Shown piece by piece: positions 1 to 7,995 of a stretch of DNA of 64,000 nt. The notes beneath the pieces were generated by a model. That model worked only from the letters and a program-made list of their open reading frames with translations, ran no database searches and was not told the DNA's origin. Positions within the stretch are counted from its first letter, which is position 1. Each line of letters begins with the position of its first letter. Both the position numbers and the translations under genes were made by a program. The DNA is taken from IMG/VR virus record IMGVR_UViG_3300005563_000035, positions 1-64,000 of that record; one strand, given 5' to 3'. Origin of the DNA: a virus.

Positions 1-20
1 CCCCCCCCCGAGCATCGACT

Positions 21-242
21 GTGAACGCGCATGACGCCGTGGCGCTGCTGCTGCGTGGCCTGACGTTGAACCAGATTGCCGCCGCCTTCAAGACGCATCC
101 GCAGAAGGTCCGCTACGCACTTCTCGCCGCCAAGCTGCCGACGAACCTGCGCGCCGCCGTTCTCTGGAGCGAGAAGCAGAAGGCCAAGACGGTTGCTGCG
201 CTGCGCAACGTCGAAGTGCCCGCTCCGGCTGTCGCCGCCTGA
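21..242 (+). CDS. Small HTH-like phage protein (5' end uncertain)
   Basis: A 73-residue protein from a GTG start; the frame is open back to the window edge, so the true start may lie upstream. The segment LTLNQIAAAFKTHPQKVRYAL looks like a helix-turn-helix of the kind that spaces two helices around a short turn. I do not recognise the family. It heads the rightward early gene block, where small DNA-binding proteins are common, but a regulatory role is inference only. Confidence 0.45.
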   Translation: MNAHDAVALLLRGLTLNQIAAAFKTHPQKVRYALLAAKLPTNLRAAVLWSEKQKAKTVAALRNVEVPAPAVAA

Positions 243-281
243 TCCACCCCAAGCGGCCCCGCCGCAACTGGAGAACCTGCC

Positions 282-851
282 TTGAACAAGATCACCGAAC
301 TCCCGAGTTCCGCCTACTCCGACGAGCAAACCCTGCTCGCCGCCCAGCGGGTGGCCATCTTCGGGTTCGACCCGCTCATCGACATCCACTCGAATCGCAT
401 CGTGCAGGAGGGCGGTACGTCCGGCGCTGCTGGCTCGGGGTGGGTGGGTTACGACCCATCCGCCGATCCTGGCGCCTGGGTCGTCAAGAGCTACGAGATG
501 TCGTGGCCGGAGTACCGCGAAGTCGAGATCGGCGTTGGCCAATACCGTATCGACCGGAGCGTCGATGCTGGGCTGACCTGGACGGAATTCGGCGTTTCGT
601 CGGTCGTCGACTGCTCGCGAGTCTCGGATGTCCCGGGCATCACCGCGGCGCGCGAAGCGAAGAACGCCAAGCCGGCGCCCGAGCCAGTCCTCAGCATCGG
701 AGGCAGCGAGTTCAACACGGCCGAACTGCTCGAGGCCCTGCAACTCGTGCGCGCCAAGCACGCGCCGGCCGTGAAGGAGATGCCGCGCGGCCTGATGGTC
801 GTGCGCGAGTTCGACCATCGGCTCGGCCTTTGGGACGGGGAGGGCGTTTAA
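282..851 (+). CDS. Hypothetical phage protein
   Basis: A 189-residue protein beginning with TTG, preceded by a GGAGAACC stretch that could serve as ribosome binding site. It is soluble, with an acidic central part rich in aromatic residues (WSWPEYREVEIG-like) and no membrane segment. The stop overlaps the A of the next small membrane gene. No family recognised; early-region context only. Confidence 0.55.
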   Translation: MNKITELPSSAYSDEQTLLAAQRVAIFGFDPLIDIHSNRIVQEGGTSGAAGSGWVGYDPSADPGAWVVKSYEMSWPEYREVEIGVGQYRIDRSVDAGLTWTEFGVSSVVDCSRVSDVPGITAAREAKNAKPAPEPVLSIGGSEFNTAELLEALQLVRAKHAPAVKEMPRGLMVVREFDHRLGLWDGEGV

Positions 852-995
852 ATGCGTCCTTTCTCCTGTGCGGTTGCATCGACTGCCGTCTCGGCAATGG
901 TGGCGGCTTCCACTGCGAGCGCCCCCATTTGGGTCTTCTTCCTTTGTGGGGCGGCCCTCACGCTGGCTTTCTGCTTCATGACCAGAAAGGGTTGA
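852..995 (+). CDS. Small membrane protein (47 aa)
   Basis: Starts at the ATG that follows the previous stop directly. It is mostly hydrophobic: an alanine/serine-rich helix, then a second segment (IWVFFLCGAALTLAF), ending in MTRKG. First of four consecutive tiny membrane genes with almost no spacing, which supports real translation of the set. Function unknown. Confidence 0.4.
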   Translation: MRPFSCAVASTAVSAMVAASTASAPIWVFFLCGAALTLAFCFMTRKG

Positions 996-998
996 TCC

Positions 999-1166
999 AT
1001 GCACGCCTTTCTCATCGCCATGTCGATCTTGGGCGGCTTTCAGTTCCTGGGGATGCTCTACGAGCTGCACGAGGCCGAAAGCATTACGTGGCCTGGCATC
1101 GTTGCGCGCTTCATCATCATCGCGTTCTGCGGCTGGGCTGTCGTGCTGCTGGCGCAGGGGCACTGA
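999..1166 (+). CDS. Small membrane protein (55 aa)
   Basis: ATG three bases after the preceding stop. Two predicted hydrophobic segments (residues ~3-20 and ~34-52) separated by a short charged loop YELHEAES. Member of the four-gene membrane cluster; no family recognised. Confidence 0.45.
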   Translation: MHAFLIAMSILGGFQFLGMLYELHEAESITWPGIVARFIIIAFCGWAVVLLAQGH

Positions 1167-1169
1167 GCC

Positions 1170-1274
1170 ATGCGCCGCATCCTCTCCACCTTCATCGCGG
1201 CCTGCTTCTACGCAGCCGTATTCGCTGCCATCGCCTTCGCCTGCGGTGGTTCGCTTCTGGCTGTCGGGGGCTGA
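1170..1274 (+). CDS. Tiny membrane peptide (34 aa)
   Basis: One hydrophobic, alanine-rich helix after a basic start (MRRIL). Tightly packed between two similar genes. Too short for family assignment. Confidence 0.35.
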   Translation: MRRILSTFIAACFYAAVFAAIAFACGGSLLAVGG

Positions 1275-1277
1275 GTC

Positions 1278-1445
1278 GTGAGTCTTCTGGGACTGATTTC
1301 GCTTCTCACCATCGTGGCCGGCGTCGTCAATGCCGTCGAGGCATTTGTCTTGTGTCGCGTGACGGTGGCTCATGTTGCCCTGTGGGTGTTGACGTTGCTG
1401 TGGCTTCTTGAACTGGCGTACCGCATCGGTCAGCGGGGTGCTTGA
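1278..1445 (+). CDS. Small membrane protein (55 aa)
   Basis: GTG start right after the preceding stop. Two hydrophobic segments with an RV.. hinge, ending in a basic tail YRIGQRGA. Last of the membrane cluster. Such clusters in temperate phages can include superinfection-exclusion or ion-leak proteins, but nothing here proves that. Confidence 0.4.
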   Translation: MSLLGLISLLTIVAGVVNAVEAFVLCRVTVAHVALWVLTLLWLLELAYRIGQRGA

Positions 1446-1450
1446 GTGAC

Positions 1451-1639
1451 TCACGACCGCTCCGCCTTCGGCTTGCGCCGCGCTTTCACGAACGCCACTG
1501 CGGCTTCGTGCGAGGTCGGTGGCTTCTCCGCATCGAACGCCTTCGCTAGGTGCTCGTACTCGCGAGAGATGGTCATGCAGGCGCGCCGGAAGGAGAGGCG
1601 CACCGCTTCGGCGGCAGTCGGGATCTTGGTGGGTTTCAT
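1451..1639 (-). CDS. Hypothetical small basic protein, opposite strand
   Basis: A 62-residue basic, helical protein (SREYEHLAKAF, AAVAFVKARRKPK). It reads more like a protein than the rightward frame over the same bases, which is serine/arginine/cysteine-rich. No clear ribosome binding site precedes its ATG, so it may not be expressed. Confidence 0.3.
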   Translation of the reverse strand: MKPTKIPTAAEAVRLSFRRACMTISREYEHLAKAFDAEKPPTSHEAAVAFVKARRKPKAERS

Positions 1640-1737
1640 CGGGGGTCATTCGTGTCGTTGATGGCCTGAACGAATGATCTTTTTTTTGGCCGAAATCGTC
1701 TTCCCTAACCGACCCTAGAACTTAGGACAGCCCCGAA
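1640..1737. promoter_or_regulatory. Leader region of the CII-like operon
   Basis: About 100 bases without a gene, containing an eight-T run and a small inverted element (CCTA-GAACT-TAGG, about 1713-1725) close to the ATG of the next gene. A promoter or operator here is plausible because this is the first real gap before the regulator-led early operon. No strong -35/-10 pair is evident. Confidence 0.25.
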
Positions 1738-2118
1738 ATGAACACCGGACGCCTCTTCTACGAGGACGAATTCGATGCCTTGCAGACGATGGTCGGCGAG
1801 AGCGGGAAGGGCTTCAAGGCCTGCGCCGCGTTCCTCTGGCCAGACCTCAAGCCAGAGACAGGCTACGCCAAGCTGAAGGACTGCCTGAACAGCGCCGGCA
1901 GCGAGCGGCTGAAGTTCGGACAGGTGATCGCCCTCATGAACTTCTGCGAGCGGTACGACCCGCTGCTCTATGTTTGCGACGAGACCCTGCACGCCCGCCC
2001 CGATCGCAAGAGCGTCGATGACGAGAAGGTCAAGTTGACGGAGGCCATCGGTTCGGCCGCGAATCTCCTGAACAAGGCCATGTCGCAACTTGATCGCCTG
2101 ATGGAGCGCGGCCAATGA
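1738..2118 (+). CDS. CII-like phage regulatory protein
   Basis: A 126-residue protein. The pattern FYEDEFDALQ, FLWPDLKPETGYAKLKDCL and KLSFGQ-like KLKFGQVIALMNFCERYDPL matches the phage CII-type regulator family (PF06892 as I recall it) found in Proteobacterial phages, with an N-terminal helix-turn-helix-like region. It opens an overlapped early operon (ATGA with the next gene), consistent with a transcriptional activator or lysis-lysogeny regulator. Assignment rests on recognised sequence pattern, not a search. Confidence 0.55.
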   Translation: MNTGRLFYEDEFDALQTMVGESGKGFKACAAFLWPDLKPETGYAKLKDCLNSAGSERLKFGQVIALMNFCERYDPLLYVCDETLHARPDRKSVDDEKVKLTEAIGSAANLLNKAMSQLDRLMERGQ

Positions 2119-2267
2119 ACACCCCGACTCTTCCGCCGATCCCCTGGCTCCCGCTGCCAATCACGCCGCTCCCCGAAGTGACGGAGGACAACTCCGAGTT
2201 CGTGTGGCGCCTGTTCGACCAGGCGGTGAGGGCGATGGATGAGCAAGCTCGGGGGCAAGCATCGTGA
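2115..2267 (+). CDS. Small hypothetical protein (50 aa)
   Basis: Starts inside an ATGA overlap with the regulator gene and ends inside the GTGA start of the HNH gene, so it is translationally coupled on both sides. Proline-rich N-terminus (LPPIPWLPLPITPLP) followed by an acidic helical C-terminus. Function unknown. Confidence 0.45.
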   Translation: MNTPTLPPIPWLPLPITPLPEVTEDNSEFVWRLFDQAVRAMDEQARGQAS

Positions 2268-2920
2268 ATGCGAAGCGCCCTTGGACGGGTTATGAGGAAG
2301 ATGTCCTTCGCTCGCAGTACACCGACACGCTGACGGCTGACATCGCTGCGCATCTTGGTCGGACAGCCTCCTCCACGCACCAGAAAGCGATCAAGTTGGG
2401 GCTGCGCAAGTCGCCCGAGTTCATCGCCACTACGAGTCGCGACCGCATGACCGACGCTCATCCGGCGCGCGCTCGCCAGTTCGCCAAAGGCCAGCGTGCC
2501 TGGAACGAGGGGCTGCAGTACCAGCCGGGCGGCCGTGCCGTGGAGACGCAGTTCCGCCCAGGCAACAAGCCGCAGACATGGCTCCCTGTCGGGACGCTGC
2601 GCCTGGACAAGGACGGTCTGCTGGAGATCAAGGTCTCCGACCTCCGCGAGAAGTCCGACTGGATGCACGTCCACCGTAAGGTTTGGATCGAGGCGAACGG
2701 CCCCGTCCCGGTCGGACACATCGTCGTCTTTAAGCCGGGCCGGCGCACCAGCGAATTGGCGCTCATCCAGCCTGATGCCGTTGAAGCGATCACGCGCGCC
2801 GAGCTGATGCGCCGCAACACATACCACCGCTATGGGTCGGAGATCGCCAAGGTCTACCAGCTTCGCGGAGCGATCAACCGCCAGATCAACAAGCGAGCGA
2901 AGGAGGGCAGCCATGTCTGA
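2264..2920 (+). CDS. HNH endonuclease with N-terminal Myb/SANT-like HTH
   Basis: A 218-residue protein from GTG. Residues ~4-45 (PWTGYEEDVLRSQY and following) resemble a Myb/SANT-type DNA-binding helix bundle. The C-terminal half has the HNH signature MHVHRKVWIEANGPVPVGHIVVFK, followed by LALIQPDAV. This is the common free-standing phage HNH nuclease that cuts near phage targets. It sits in the early operon and overlaps the next gene by a few bases. Confidence 0.75.
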   Translation: MNAKRPWTGYEEDVLRSQYTDTLTADIAAHLGRTASSTHQKAIKLGLRKSPEFIATTSRDRMTDAHPARARQFAKGQRAWNEGLQYQPGGRAVETQFRPGNKPQTWLPVGTLRLDKDGLLEIKVSDLREKSDWMHVHRKVWIEANGPVPVGHIVVFKPGRRTSELALIQPDAVEAITRAELMRRNTYHRYGSEIAKVYQLRGAINRQINKRAKEGSHV

Positions 2921-3170
2921 CCGCAAGACGATCGAGGACCTTCGCGCTGTTCTGTTCGAGACCCTTCAGGCCGTCAAGAACGGAAGCATGGATCTTGATC
3001 GCGCTCGGGCTGTGAACGAGCTCGGTCGCTCCATCACCGAGACCGCCAAGGTCGAAGTCGACTACCTGCGCGCGACGGGCGGTGGCGAGAGCGAGTTCAT
3101 TTCTACCGCCGTCGGCGCCGACAACCTGCCGCCCGGCATCACTGGCGTTACCACACGCCGCCTGCGCTGA
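2913..3170 (+). CDS. Small helical hypothetical protein (85 aa)
   Basis: ATG with a GGAGGGCAGCC ribosome site. Helical, with a pattern ETLQAVKNGSMDLDRARAVNELGR seen in small phage early proteins. Likely soluble. No function assigned. Confidence 0.55.
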   Translation: MSDRKTIEDLRAVLFETLQAVKNGSMDLDRARAVNELGRSITETAKVEVDYLRATGGGESEFISTAVGADNLPPGITGVTTRRLR

Positions 3171-3208
3171 CGTCACCGCCGACTAACCCTTACCGCAAGA
3201 GGCTCCAC

Positions 3209-3496
3209 ATGCCCGACACCACGCCGTCCTGCCACTTCGATCCCAACACCCGGGACGCACTTATCCATGCCGCCCTCATCCGCGACACAGTCGAGATCGA
3301 TCGGATCACCGATGAACTTGTCGGGCAAGGACTGTGCCGACCCCGCTCGGACATGAGCCGGATGCGCGAGTGGATCGCCAACCGCCCGGCTGACGCCAAG
3401 CCCATCGAACTCGACGCTCCGGCCGAGGTCACTGCTACGGACATCGGCGCGCAGATGGCGGCGCACTTCCGTGGCGTGTTCGCAGGGGCGAAGTGA
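3209..3496 (+). CDS. Hypothetical early protein (95 aa)
   Basis: Acidic helical protein. The ATG follows an AGAGGCTCCAC leader. It overlaps the next ORF at TGATG, which supports coupled translation. Family not recognised. Confidence 0.5.
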   Translation: MPDTTPSCHFDPNTRDALIHAALIRDTVEIDRITDELVGQGLCRPRSDMSRMREWIANRPADAKPIELDAPAEVTATDIGAQMAAHFRGVFAGAK

Positions 3497-3861
3497 TGGC
3501 CACGTACCAACCAGCGCCCGACACGATCGCTGCTCGAGCACTCGAAGCCATCGAGCGGGTGCAGCGGCAACTTCCGGCGGGCACCTGGGTGCCCAACATG
3601 CAGATCTGCAAGGCCATCGGCGCCAAGCCCAACGCGATGGTTCCGGCGCTGGCCCGGGCGGTCGAGGCCGGTCTGGTGGAGAAGTCCACCGAGGGCAAGG
3701 GCTTCATGCAATGGCGTCTGGCGGTCATCAGGACGCGCCGGCAGCCGGTGAAGGAAGCAGAACCGAAGCATCCGACGTTCTCCATCCCCAACTGGCCGCC
3801 GGGATTCGTATCGGGCTTCGACAGCGTGAAGGTGCCGCAGTACGAAGAACGGAGGAAGTGA
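3496..3861 (+). CDS. Winged-helix-like hypothetical protein (121 aa)
   Basis: ATG overlaps the upstream stop. The segment WVPNMQICKAIGAKPNAMVPALARAVEAGLVEKST has the helix-turn-helix plus wing layout (recognition helix then a beta hairpin), suggesting DNA binding. It ends in a TGATG overlap with the next gene. Role unproven; early-region placement fits a replication accessory or regulator. Confidence 0.5.
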   Translation: MATYQPAPDTIAARALEAIERVQRQLPAGTWVPNMQICKAIGAKPNAMVPALARAVEAGLVEKSTEGKGFMQWRLAVIRTRRQPVKEAEPKHPTFSIPNWPPGFVSGFDSVKVPQYEERRK

Positions 3862-4400
3862 TGCCGCTGAAGAAGGGACAACGCAACGGCGGTATCTACG
3901 AGGTGGAAGACCTTCGCCTGCGCTCGCGCATCGAACCCGACTGCGGGTGCTGGCGGTGGGGGCTGCGCGTGAAGGATTCCGGCACTGCACAGGTCACGCT
4001 CGTGATCGACGGGAAGAAGCACGATGTCACCGGCCGGCGCGCGGCTCTGATCTTGGCCGGCAAGCGCCCGCGGCGCGGCCAGGAGGCGCTTCCACGGCCC
4101 GAGTGCCTGTTCTGCGACTGCGTCAACCCGGCGCATTCACGCTGGGGAACTCGTGCGGAACGGCAGGCCATCCTCGGCGAGCGTGGCCGATGGAGCAACC
4201 CCGAGATGTACGCCGCCATCGCCGAGTACGCGCGATCCAAGCGCAAGTTGGACGACGACCAGCGCCTGGAAGTGATGTGCTCGGATGAGTCCGGCGCCGA
4301 CCTCGCTCGCCGGCTTGGCGTCAGTCCGAGCCTCATCGGCCAGATCCGCCGGAAGGTGCACACCCGCCCGGCAACCAGCGTGTTTGATTGGAGGGGCTAG
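3861..4400 (+). CDS. HNH-like zinc protein with C-terminal HTH
   Basis: A 179-residue protein. The N-terminal half has CGCWRWGLRV and then CLFCDCVNPAHSRWGTRAE, close to the phage HNH pattern C..NPxHLxxGT, although the usual leucine after the histidine is replaced. The C-terminal part (GADLARRLGVSPSLIGQIRRK) is a textbook helix-turn-helix. It may be a nuclease or a DNA-binding derivative of one. The ATG at 3861 was preferred because it overlaps the upstream stop. Confidence 0.55.
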   Translation: MPLKKGQRNGGIYEVEDLRLRSRIEPDCGCWRWGLRVKDSGTAQVTLVIDGKKHDVTGRRAALILAGKRPRRGQEALPRPECLFCDCVNPAHSRWGTRAERQAILGERGRWSNPEMYAAIAEYARSKRKLDDDQRLEVMCSDESGADLARRLGVSPSLIGQIRRKVHTRPATSVFDWRG

Positions 4401-4402
4401 CC

Positions 4403-4777
4403 ATGGCCGTCGCATCAACGTCCATCGAAACGTACCACGACCTCAAGGCCGATGGCACGCTCGGCAAGCGCCAGGCGCAGGTCATGGCGGCGGTGCAGCC
4501 GGGGGTGGACTACAGCCTCCAGGAACTCGTGCGAATCACGGGGCTGCCGGTGAATTGCATCACGGGCCGAGTCGCGGAATGCCGCGATATGGGGTTGCTT
4601 GAGAACGCGTCGCCACGCCCGTGCAAAGTGACTGGCCGAACCGTCAGACCGGTCCGCCGGCCCGCAATCGACCTCGACGCCATCAAGGCGGCCGGGCTGA
4701 ACTCCGAGGCTGAATCACAGCGGCTGCTGGCGGCGCATCGCCGCCATGAGGCGGGGGAATTGCTCGGTGATGCCTGA
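4403..4777 (+). CDS. Winged-helix hypothetical protein (124 aa)
   Basis: ATG chosen at 4403 because GGAGGGG precedes it. The segment YSLQELVRITGLPVNCITGRVAECRDMGLLE is a winged-helix core in which the last helix would lie in the major groove. It overlaps the replication gene that follows. A DNA-binding role in replication control is inferred from fold and place. Confidence 0.5.
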   Translation: MAVASTSIETYHDLKADGTLGKRQAQVMAAVQPGVDYSLQELVRITGLPVNCITGRVAECRDMGLLENASPRPCKVTGRTVRPVRRPAIDLDAIKAAGLNSEAESQRLLAAHRRHEAGELLGDA

Positions 4778-5690
4778 TCTGCTGCCGCCGCCATATCCGG
4801 CCGATACCAGCGCGAAGGGCTGGCGGTTCGAACTCGACCACGAGAAGATCCGAAAGTCGGATACCTGGGCGTTGGCGCCGCGTGACGTCCGTCCATGGCT
4901 TCTCATGCTCTGGATGGTCGCGTGGGAGCAGGTGCCGTGCGGGTCTCTGCCGAACAACGATGCGTTGATCATCGCGCGCCTTGAGATTACCCCGAAGGTG
5001 TTCACCAAGAACCGCGCCGTCATCCTGAGCGGCTGGTATCTCGCGTCAGATGACCGCCTGTACCACGAGACGATCACCGTTCGCGTGACGGAGATGCTGA
5101 AGAAGCGCGCAGCGGACGCCGTGCGTTCGGCGAACCGTCGGGCGAGAGCGGCGGGATTCGACACGGATCACGATGACGACCCTCGTGAGTCACGCGTGAC
5201 GGACGGTGGACTACCAAGTGAGACCGACCCGAGTTCGGTACCAAGCACCAAGCACCAAGCACCTATGCATGAAGAAGCTAAAGCTTCTTCGTTGTCCTCG
5301 GCTGCGCCGACGCCGCCAGACTGCCCCCATCAACGCATTTTGGAACTCTGGGCGGAGGTACTCCCTCTGCACATGCAGCACCTCCCGAGCACCTGGAGGG
5401 GAACAAAGGCTGATGCCCTGCGTGCGAGGTGGCGCGAGACGGCCGTCAAACGACGCTGGAAAACCGAAGAACAAGGGTTGCGCTTCTTCCGTAGGTTCTT
5501 CATGTACATCGGCCTCAGCCGGTTCCTGTCTGGTCGTGTGCCGGCCAAGTCGGCCGACGCGACGCCGTTCATGGCGACGCTGGAGTGGGTGGTCAAGCAA
5601 TCGAACTGGGACAAGATCCGCAACGGCAACTACAACCAGGCCGACGACGAGCAATTGCCAGAAGAAGCGCCCAGCGAGGTTGCCGCATGA
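4770..5690 (+). CDS. DUF1376-like phage replication protein
   Basis: A 306-residue protein. The N-terminus (YPADTSAKGWRFELDHEKIRKS then WLLMLWMVAWEQ..GSLPN) resembles the YdaU/DUF1376 domain of phage replication initiators. A low-complexity linker with many serines, threonines and prolines follows, then a C-terminal helical part (WRGTKADALRARWRE, FFRRFFMYIG) like primosomal or helicase-loading domains. The gene overlaps the DnaB-type helicase by ATGA, so it likely supplies origin binding or helicase loading. The exact role is inference. Confidence 0.55.
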   Translation: MPDLLPPPYPADTSAKGWRFELDHEKIRKSDTWALAPRDVRPWLLMLWMVAWEQVPCGSLPNNDALIIARLEITPKVFTKNRAVILSGWYLASDDRLYHETITVRVTEMLKKRAADAVRSANRRARAAGFDTDHDDDPRESRVTDGGLPSETDPSSVPSTKHQAPMHEEAKASSLSSAAPTPPDCPHQRILELWAEVLPLHMQHLPSTWRGTKADALRARWRETAVKRRWKTEEQGLRFFRRFFMYIGLSRFLSGRVPAKSADATPFMATLEWVVKQSNWDKIRNGNYNQADDEQLPEEAPSEVAA

Positions 5691-7027
5691 GCCGCACATT
5701 CAGTTTGGACACGGAGCACGCATTGCTATCGTGCCTTATCACGGCGCCGGAGACCTACGATCGAGTTGCCGACATCCTCACCGAGGGCGATTTCGTCAAC
5801 GCCGGCAACCGGGCGATCTTTGAGGCGACGCGGTCGCTCATCATGGCCTGCAAGGAAGTCGACGCCATCACGGTGCACCAGCGGTTGGTCGAAATGGGCG
5901 GCAGTGAACTCACTTTGGCAGACATCAACGCCATTGCCATGGTGTCGGGGACGTGGCGCGCAGTTCGCCGGTATGCCGAAATTCTGCGGGCGGCGTCGCT
6001 TGAGAGAAATCTTGCGGCCTCGCTGGAGCAGGCAGCGGAGATCGTGGCCGGGGAAGGCGAGTACCAAGGGCGACTGGAGCAGATTACAGCGCTGTTCAGT
6101 GGTCTGTCCCACAAGTCGGCTCGGAAGATGCCAAAGCCGATCAGCGATCTGCTGGCGGGCCGTATCGATCACTACAACGCTCTGGCGGCTGGCGAAGTTC
6201 CCAGCGGCTGGCGGACGCGCATCCCAACGTTGGACCGATTGCTGTCGGGCGGCCTGCGCGGTGGCAAGGTCTATGTCGTGGCCGCCCGTCCGAAGGTGGG
6301 CAAGACCAGCCTTTGCGCCCAGATTGCCGCGGTGTTCGCGAAAGAGCAGATGCCGACTCTCATCCTCAGTCAGGAGATGCCCGAGGAGGAGATCGTTGAT
6401 CGGGCCGTCGCCAACACCGGCCGTGTGTCGTACTCCAGCCTGCTGACCGGCAAGTTCGATGATGAGGACTGGAACCGCCTGGCTGAAGGCATCGACCAGC
6501 TTACCCGGCTGCCTCTTCACATAGACGATCAAGGCGGACTGACGCTTGGTGACATTCGCACCAAGGCCCGCAGCGTCAAGGGGCTGAAGTTGCTGGTGAT
6601 CGACTATCTGCAACTGTGCTATGGCAGCGGCGGCAGGCAGAGCAACCGCAACGAGGAGATTGGCGAGATCAGCCGCGGCATCAAGACGCTTGCGAAGGAG
6701 CTCGGATGCGCGGTGCTCTTGCTATCGCAGCTGAACAGAGACGTCGAGAGCCGGCCAGACAAAGAGCCGCGCTTGTCTGACCTGCGGGAGTCGGGATCGA
6801 TCGAGCAGGACGCCGACGCCGTCATCTTCCTGTGGCCGGTCAAGGATTACAGCGACTTCGGTCACAAGCTGGTCGCGTGCGGAGTCGCGGCCAATCGCAG
6901 CGGTTCGACGGGGAAGTTCGGCATGGACTTCCAAGGTCGCTACCAACTCTGGAACGAGAGCTCAGACGAGCTCGCGCCGAACATCGCGCCGGCTGCTCGC
7001 GCGAAACGCCACTTTGAAGCCGATTGA
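5687..7027 (+). CDS. dnaB: Replicative DNA helicase, DnaB family
   Basis: A 446-residue protein of usual DnaB length. N-terminal helical domain (LDTEHALLSCLI..ETYDRVADIL..DFVNAGNRAIFEA), then the RecA-like ATPase core with Walker A RPKVGKTS (Lys206 by my count), Walker B LLVIDYLQL, the arginine-finger region, and the DnaB motif LSDLRESGSIEQDADAVIFL. It unwinds the phage replication fork in the cytoplasm. Start at 5687 overlaps the upstream stop. Confidence 0.93.
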   Translation: MSRTFSLDTEHALLSCLITAPETYDRVADILTEGDFVNAGNRAIFEATRSLIMACKEVDAITVHQRLVEMGGSELTLADINAIAMVSGTWRAVRRYAEILRAASLERNLAASLEQAAEIVAGEGEYQGRLEQITALFSGLSHKSARKMPKPISDLLAGRIDHYNALAAGEVPSGWRTRIPTLDRLLSGGLRGGKVYVVAARPKVGKTSLCAQIAAVFAKEQMPTLILSQEMPEEEIVDRAVANTGRVSYSSLLTGKFDDEDWNRLAEGIDQLTRLPLHIDDQGGLTLGDIRTKARSVKGLKLLVIDYLQLCYGSGGRQSNRNEEIGEISRGIKTLAKELGCAVLLLSQLNRDVESRPDKEPRLSDLRESGSIEQDADAVIFLWPVKDYSDFGHKLVACGVAANRSGSTGKFGMDFQGRYQLWNESSDELAPNIAPAARAKRHFEAD

Positions 7028-7050
7028 CGGCTGACACTAGGAGAGAAGTG

Positions 7051-7317
7051 ATGCGAAACACGAAGGACGGCATCGCGCGCTACGTCGGCGAGATCCGAGA
7101 CTTTCAGGGCTGGATCTTCCGATGCGTGGAGTCCTATGCACCGAAGGACGGCCGACCGGCATGGAAGGTCGATCCGCCATGTCCTCATCCGAACAAGCCG
7201 GGGCAGTTCGCGGTTGGCATCTACGACGCCGCGCTCGAGCCTCTGGCCAACCCCGGCGAGAACGATGTCGACGTGCGCGACGTCAAGCTCGGTGAAGCGA
7301 CACGGAGGTTTGCATGA
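7051..7317 (+). CDS. Hypothetical protein (88 aa)
   Basis: ATG at 7051 preceded by AGGAGAG at good spacing; an upstream in-frame TTG is less likely. Soluble, beta-rich, with FQGWIFRCVESYAPKDGRPAW. Overlaps the next gene. Family not recognised. Confidence 0.5.
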   Translation: MRNTKDGIARYVGEIRDFQGWIFRCVESYAPKDGRPAWKVDPPCPHPNKPGQFAVGIYDAALEPLANPGENDVDVRDVKLGEATRRFA

Positions 7318-7523
7318 CCGCGTATGTTTGTGCCGCGCTCTGGTTCGCCGCGGGTGCTCTAGCGTTCGGACTGATCGTGAGAAGCAATGGGAAATTGACG
7401 GTTGGCGATCTGATCGCGGCCCCGGGAGTCACCTTTCTGGGCGGCCTCTCGCTTCTGGTATGGCTGGCGTTCTTCTGTCTCGATGGATTCGATGACATTG
7501 TCATCGTGAGGTGGCGCAAATGA
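7314..7523 (+). CDS. Small membrane protein (69 aa)
   Basis: Two hydrophobic segments (residues ~4-22 and ~38-56) around a short polar loop, ending in the basic RWRK. Overlaps both neighbours by four bases (ATGA). No function visible. Confidence 0.45.
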   Translation: MTAYVCAALWFAAGALAFGLIVRSNGKLTVGDLIAAPGVTFLGGLSLLVWLAFFCLDGFDDIVIVRWRK

Positions 7524-7882
7524 GCCGCCAGCGCGACTACCAACCCACCATTGACCGCGCCCGCAACCAAGCGGAGATTGCCCAGCGGCGTGAGGCCAAA
7601 CTCCGCGAGAAGCGGGACGAGTGCCACCGCGAGATGTTGAGAGCGCAAGCCGCGGCGCGGATTGCTGGCGAGGAAGCGAATGCACTCCGCGACCGGATCA
7701 TTGCCCTGGAGCAGAGTGTGCGAGACCTGCGTCGCGACAACGCTTCACTGAGATCACAGAGAGACGACGTCACCATCATCGTCGCGAGTCTTCGCAAGAC
7801 GATCGATGACGCCCAGCTGTCACCCTTGCAGAAGGCGCGCGACTGGTTCCGCGACATGCTGCGGATCGGGGTGGAAGCATGA
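7520..7882 (+). CDS. Coiled-coil protein (120 aa)
   Basis: Long charged helix over most of its length, with heptad-like spacing in the segment ALRDRIIALEQSVRDLRRDN. The ATG overlaps the upstream stop. It probably oligomerises. Its place in a string of tiny membrane proteins suggests a small accessory complex, which is speculation. Confidence 0.45.
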   Translation: MSRQRDYQPTIDRARNQAEIAQRREAKLREKRDECHREMLRAQAAARIAGEEANALRDRIIALEQSVRDLRRDNASLRSQRDDVTIIVASLRKTIDDAQLSPLQKARDWFRDMLRIGVEA

Positions 7883-7995
7883 ATGCGAACGCGGCGAAAG
7901 CCGTCATTGCTGTCGCCGGACTCATTGCTGCCGTGGTGCTGATCATGACCGGCAGTCCATGGTGGGCGTTCTTCATTCTGATAAGCGTGCTCTGA
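7879..7995 (+). CDS. Tiny membrane peptide (38 aa)
   Basis: ATGA overlap at its start and TGATG overlap at its end. One or two hydrophobic stretches (VIAVAGLIAAVVLIM, WWAFFILISVL). Too short to classify. Confidence 0.35.
   Translation: MNANAAKAVIAVAGLIAAVVLIMTGSPWWAFFILISVL

Noticed and set aside
1-9. Run of nine C at the left edge as a biological end or contingency tract
   Set aside because: It is at the window border and may be an assembly or scaffolding effect; nothing else supports a terminus here.
1446-1661. Rightward 71-codon frame
   Set aside because: Composition is serine/arginine/cysteine-rich and shadow-like; the leftward frame over it is more protein-like, though weak itself.
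3471-3860. Longer N-terminal extension of the HNH-like gene at 3861
   Set aside because: The upstream part overlaps a better winged-helix gene and is a shadow; ATG 3861 overlaps the previous stop as elsewhere in this operon.
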